Assembly (NCBI GenBank): GCA_046351595.1
Contig: JAXLYE010000024.1
Location: 1 to 5,703, forward strand
Length of the DNA stretch: 5,703 bases
Direction: 5' to 3'
From: JAXLYE01 sp046351595
GTDB lineage: Bacteria; Myxococcota_A; Polyangia; Palsa-1104; JAEUJZ01
The translations under genes were made by a program, and so were the position numbers. The stretch's first letter is position 1. The number at the start of each line of letters is the position of its first letter. The notes below the pieces were generated by a model, which saw nothing but the letters and a program-made list of their open reading frames with translations, did not search any database and was not told where the DNA came from. This document shows, piece by piece, positions 4,477 to 5,703 of the stretch.

Positions 4477-5703
4477 CTACGTCGCGACGCGCTCGGCGAC
4501 CGCCGCCAGCGTCGGCGGCTCCTTCTGCGCGCGGATCCAGCCGAGGACCGCGCTAACATTCTTGGGCAGCCGCGAGGTGTCGGGTGTCTCCGATTCCCAG
4601 TTCGCTGGCAGCGACGCCAGATACTGCGCGGCCACGCGCGCGGCCTCCGCGGTCAGGAACGCCTGCGCCGCGCTCTTACCGCTCGGCAGGTGCGTGACGC
4701 CAAAGAGCGGGCCGTCCGGGTGATCCGGGCCGCGCCCCTGCGAGTACGTCACCGCAAAGGGCGGCGCCTGCCACACGGCGCGCACCTTGCGCATGCCCTC
4801 GGACGTGTGGATCTCGACGAGCGTCCCCGTGTCCGCCTCCCGCAGGATGCCGCGCGGAAACGGACGGCCCCACCAAGCGAGCGCGGTCGCATTCAGCTCC
4901 GCCCATTTGAGGCCGCTCGTCGGCGCCAGGTCGACATAGGTCGTGAAGTGCTCGACGTCAAGCGGCAGCACGTCGCCGGTCCGGCTCCGCAGCTCGGCGC
5001 CCTGCAGCAGCTGCAGCGGCGGGCGCGCGGCGTCAACCGCCACCGGGATGCGAAAGCCGATCGATGCGGGCGCATGGCTCAGCGCGTCCACCAGCGCCAC
5101 ACCGTGCCGCTCCCAGAGCCAGGCGCGCCACCGCGCAGACGCCAGGTCGAGCCCGAGCGCCTCGAAGTCGCCGCTGCGCACGCGCCCAAGGGCCAACCGC
5201 AGACCTGGGGCCAGCGCCTGCTCGTCCGCCTCCCGATTCCACACCGCGGCGCCGTAGCGCAGATCGTCCGGCTCCATCACCGCAAGCAGATCCTTCACGC
5301 GGCCGAGCACCGCCTCGGCGTCAGCGACCGCGAGCCTCTCCGCCGAGAGCGTGTGCCAGCGGAAGTCGCCAAAGAGGCGGACGCCGATGGCCTCGCCGCG
5401 CACTTCGCCGAGTTCCACGCCTGCTTCCTGACGGCGAATCGTCCCGCCCTGCGGCAGCGCCCAGTCCGGACCAAACAAAAGCGGCGTCCCCGCCTGCGCC
5501 ACGTCCACCAGAAAGAACCACGGCCACGTCTCCGCCGGCACCTGCGCGAGGTAGCCGCGCAGTTCGTCCATCTCACGATGGATCTGCGCCCGCTGCGTCT
5601 CATCGAGCACGCGCCCGAGCGACTGCGCGCGATTCGCGAGCCCTCGCAGCGACGTCCACGCCTGCCGCCGCACCCGCTGCTTCGTTTCCTCCGCAAGGAG
5701 CTT
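4477..5703 (-). CDS. unrecognised protein, C-terminal 408 residues, 5' end beyond the right window edge
   Basis: The frame is open from the right edge to a TAG at 4479-4477. A GTG at 5673 is the first possible start codon inside the window, but the codons before it (K-L-L-A-E-E-T-K-Q-R) continue the same Glu/Lys/Arg-rich helical style and no ribosome site precedes it, so the gene probably begins outside. Visible parts are a charged helical stretch (about 1-60), a beta-rich region with many Trp and Gly (60-120: WPWFFLVDVAQAGTPLLFG, GVRLFGDFRWHTLS), a helical middle (120-200), then another mixed region (200-350). Near residues 335-350 is GVTHLPSGKSAAQAFLTAEA, a strand-turn-strand-helix pattern with His, Pro and Gly in fixed spacing that recalls small domains in phage proteins. 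No signal peptide or membrane helix is seen in this part. Its function is unknown. A terminator follows directly, so it is probably the last gene of a separate unit. Confidence 0.85.
   Translation of the reverse strand, partial: KLLAEETKQRVRRQAWTSLRGLANRAQSLGRVLDETQRAQIHREMDELRGYLAQVPAETWPWFFLVDVAQAGTPLLFGPDWALPQGGTIRRQEAGVELGEVRGEAIGVRLFGDFRWHTLSAERLAVADAEAVLGRVKDLLAVMEPDDLRYGAAVWNREADEQALAPGLRLALGRVRSGDFEALGLDLASARWRAWLWERHGVALVDALSHAPASIGFRIPVAVDAARPPLQLLQGAELRSRTGDVLPLDVEHFTTYVDLAPTSGLKWAELNATALAWWGRPFPRGILREADTGTLVEIHTSEGMRKVRAVWQAPPFAVTYSQGRGPDHPDGPLFGVTHLPSGKSAAQAFLTAEAARVAAQYLASLPANWESETPDTSRLPKNVSAVLGWIRAQKEPPTLAAVAERVAT

Noticed and set aside
3078..4556. 492-aa open frame on the plus strand
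   Set aside because: It lies antisense to two well-supported minus-strand genes, is Arg/His/Leu-rich as expected from the complement of GC-rich codons, and has no ribosome site or domain pattern.
4410..4559. Upstream in-frame extension of the 203-aa protein
   Set aside because: It would pass through the terminator-like stem, the T-run and the end of the preceding gene, and its residues are Arg/Ser-rich. The ATG at 4409 has a strong ribosome site.
1..5703. tRNA, rRNA, CRISPR array, insertion sequence or att-like direct repeats
   Set aside because: No cloverleaf-like segment, regular repeat-spacer pattern, transposase or long terminal repeats were seen on reading. The few 10-base repeats (for example CGACTGAATC near 1640 and 4317) lie inside coding regions and look like chance.

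Overview
The window is strongly GC-rich, with third codon positions almost always G or C, and every supportable gene lies on the minus strand. Coding density is about 97%, and the largest gap is 67 bases. Base composition and protein style (Ala/Arg/Pro-rich, low-complexity linkers) fit a high-GC proteobacterium-like or Myxococcota-like genome. This host guess is weak, because no ribosomal, housekeeping or taxonomic marker is present. The many long plus-strand frames are antisense shadows produced by the GC bias.

Layout, read in the direction of transcription (right to left). (1) 5703-4477 is the C-terminal part of an unrecognised protein whose start lies beyond the right edge. (2) 4476-4410 is the only real intergenic region. 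It holds a plausible intrinsic terminator followed by a perfect 7-bp dyad directly next to the ribosome-binding site of the next gene. (3) 4409 to 1 is a tight run of seven genes, with gaps of 3-17 bases or short overlaps, that looks like one operon. In order it encodes a 203-aa coiled-coil protein, a 261-aa helical protein with a Pro-rich tail, a 240-aa paralogue of it with membrane segments, a 217-aa membrane-anchored protein resembling SleB-type cell-wall hydrolases, a 219-aa protein with two tandem XRE-like helix-turn-helix repeats, a 145-aa zinc-finger/helical protein, and a Pro-rich protein cut by the left edge.

How the genes may work together. Two successive genes are divergent duplicates of one domain. 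The Pro-rich tails of the 261-aa protein and the last (partial) protein share a module: an FDRxD box, a Pro-rich linker, then L-x3-GW-x4-V-x3-L-x-GP. This suggests that several products dock to a common partner. A cell-wall hydrolase beside several small membrane or coiled-coil proteins and a DNA-binding regulator is the kind of cassette found in membrane-containing or other phages, integrated elements, or envelope-spanning transfer/secretion systems. No capsid, portal, packaging ATPase, integrase, relaxase or secretion ATPase is visible here, so that assignment is inference only. The cassette as a whole is not one I recognise.
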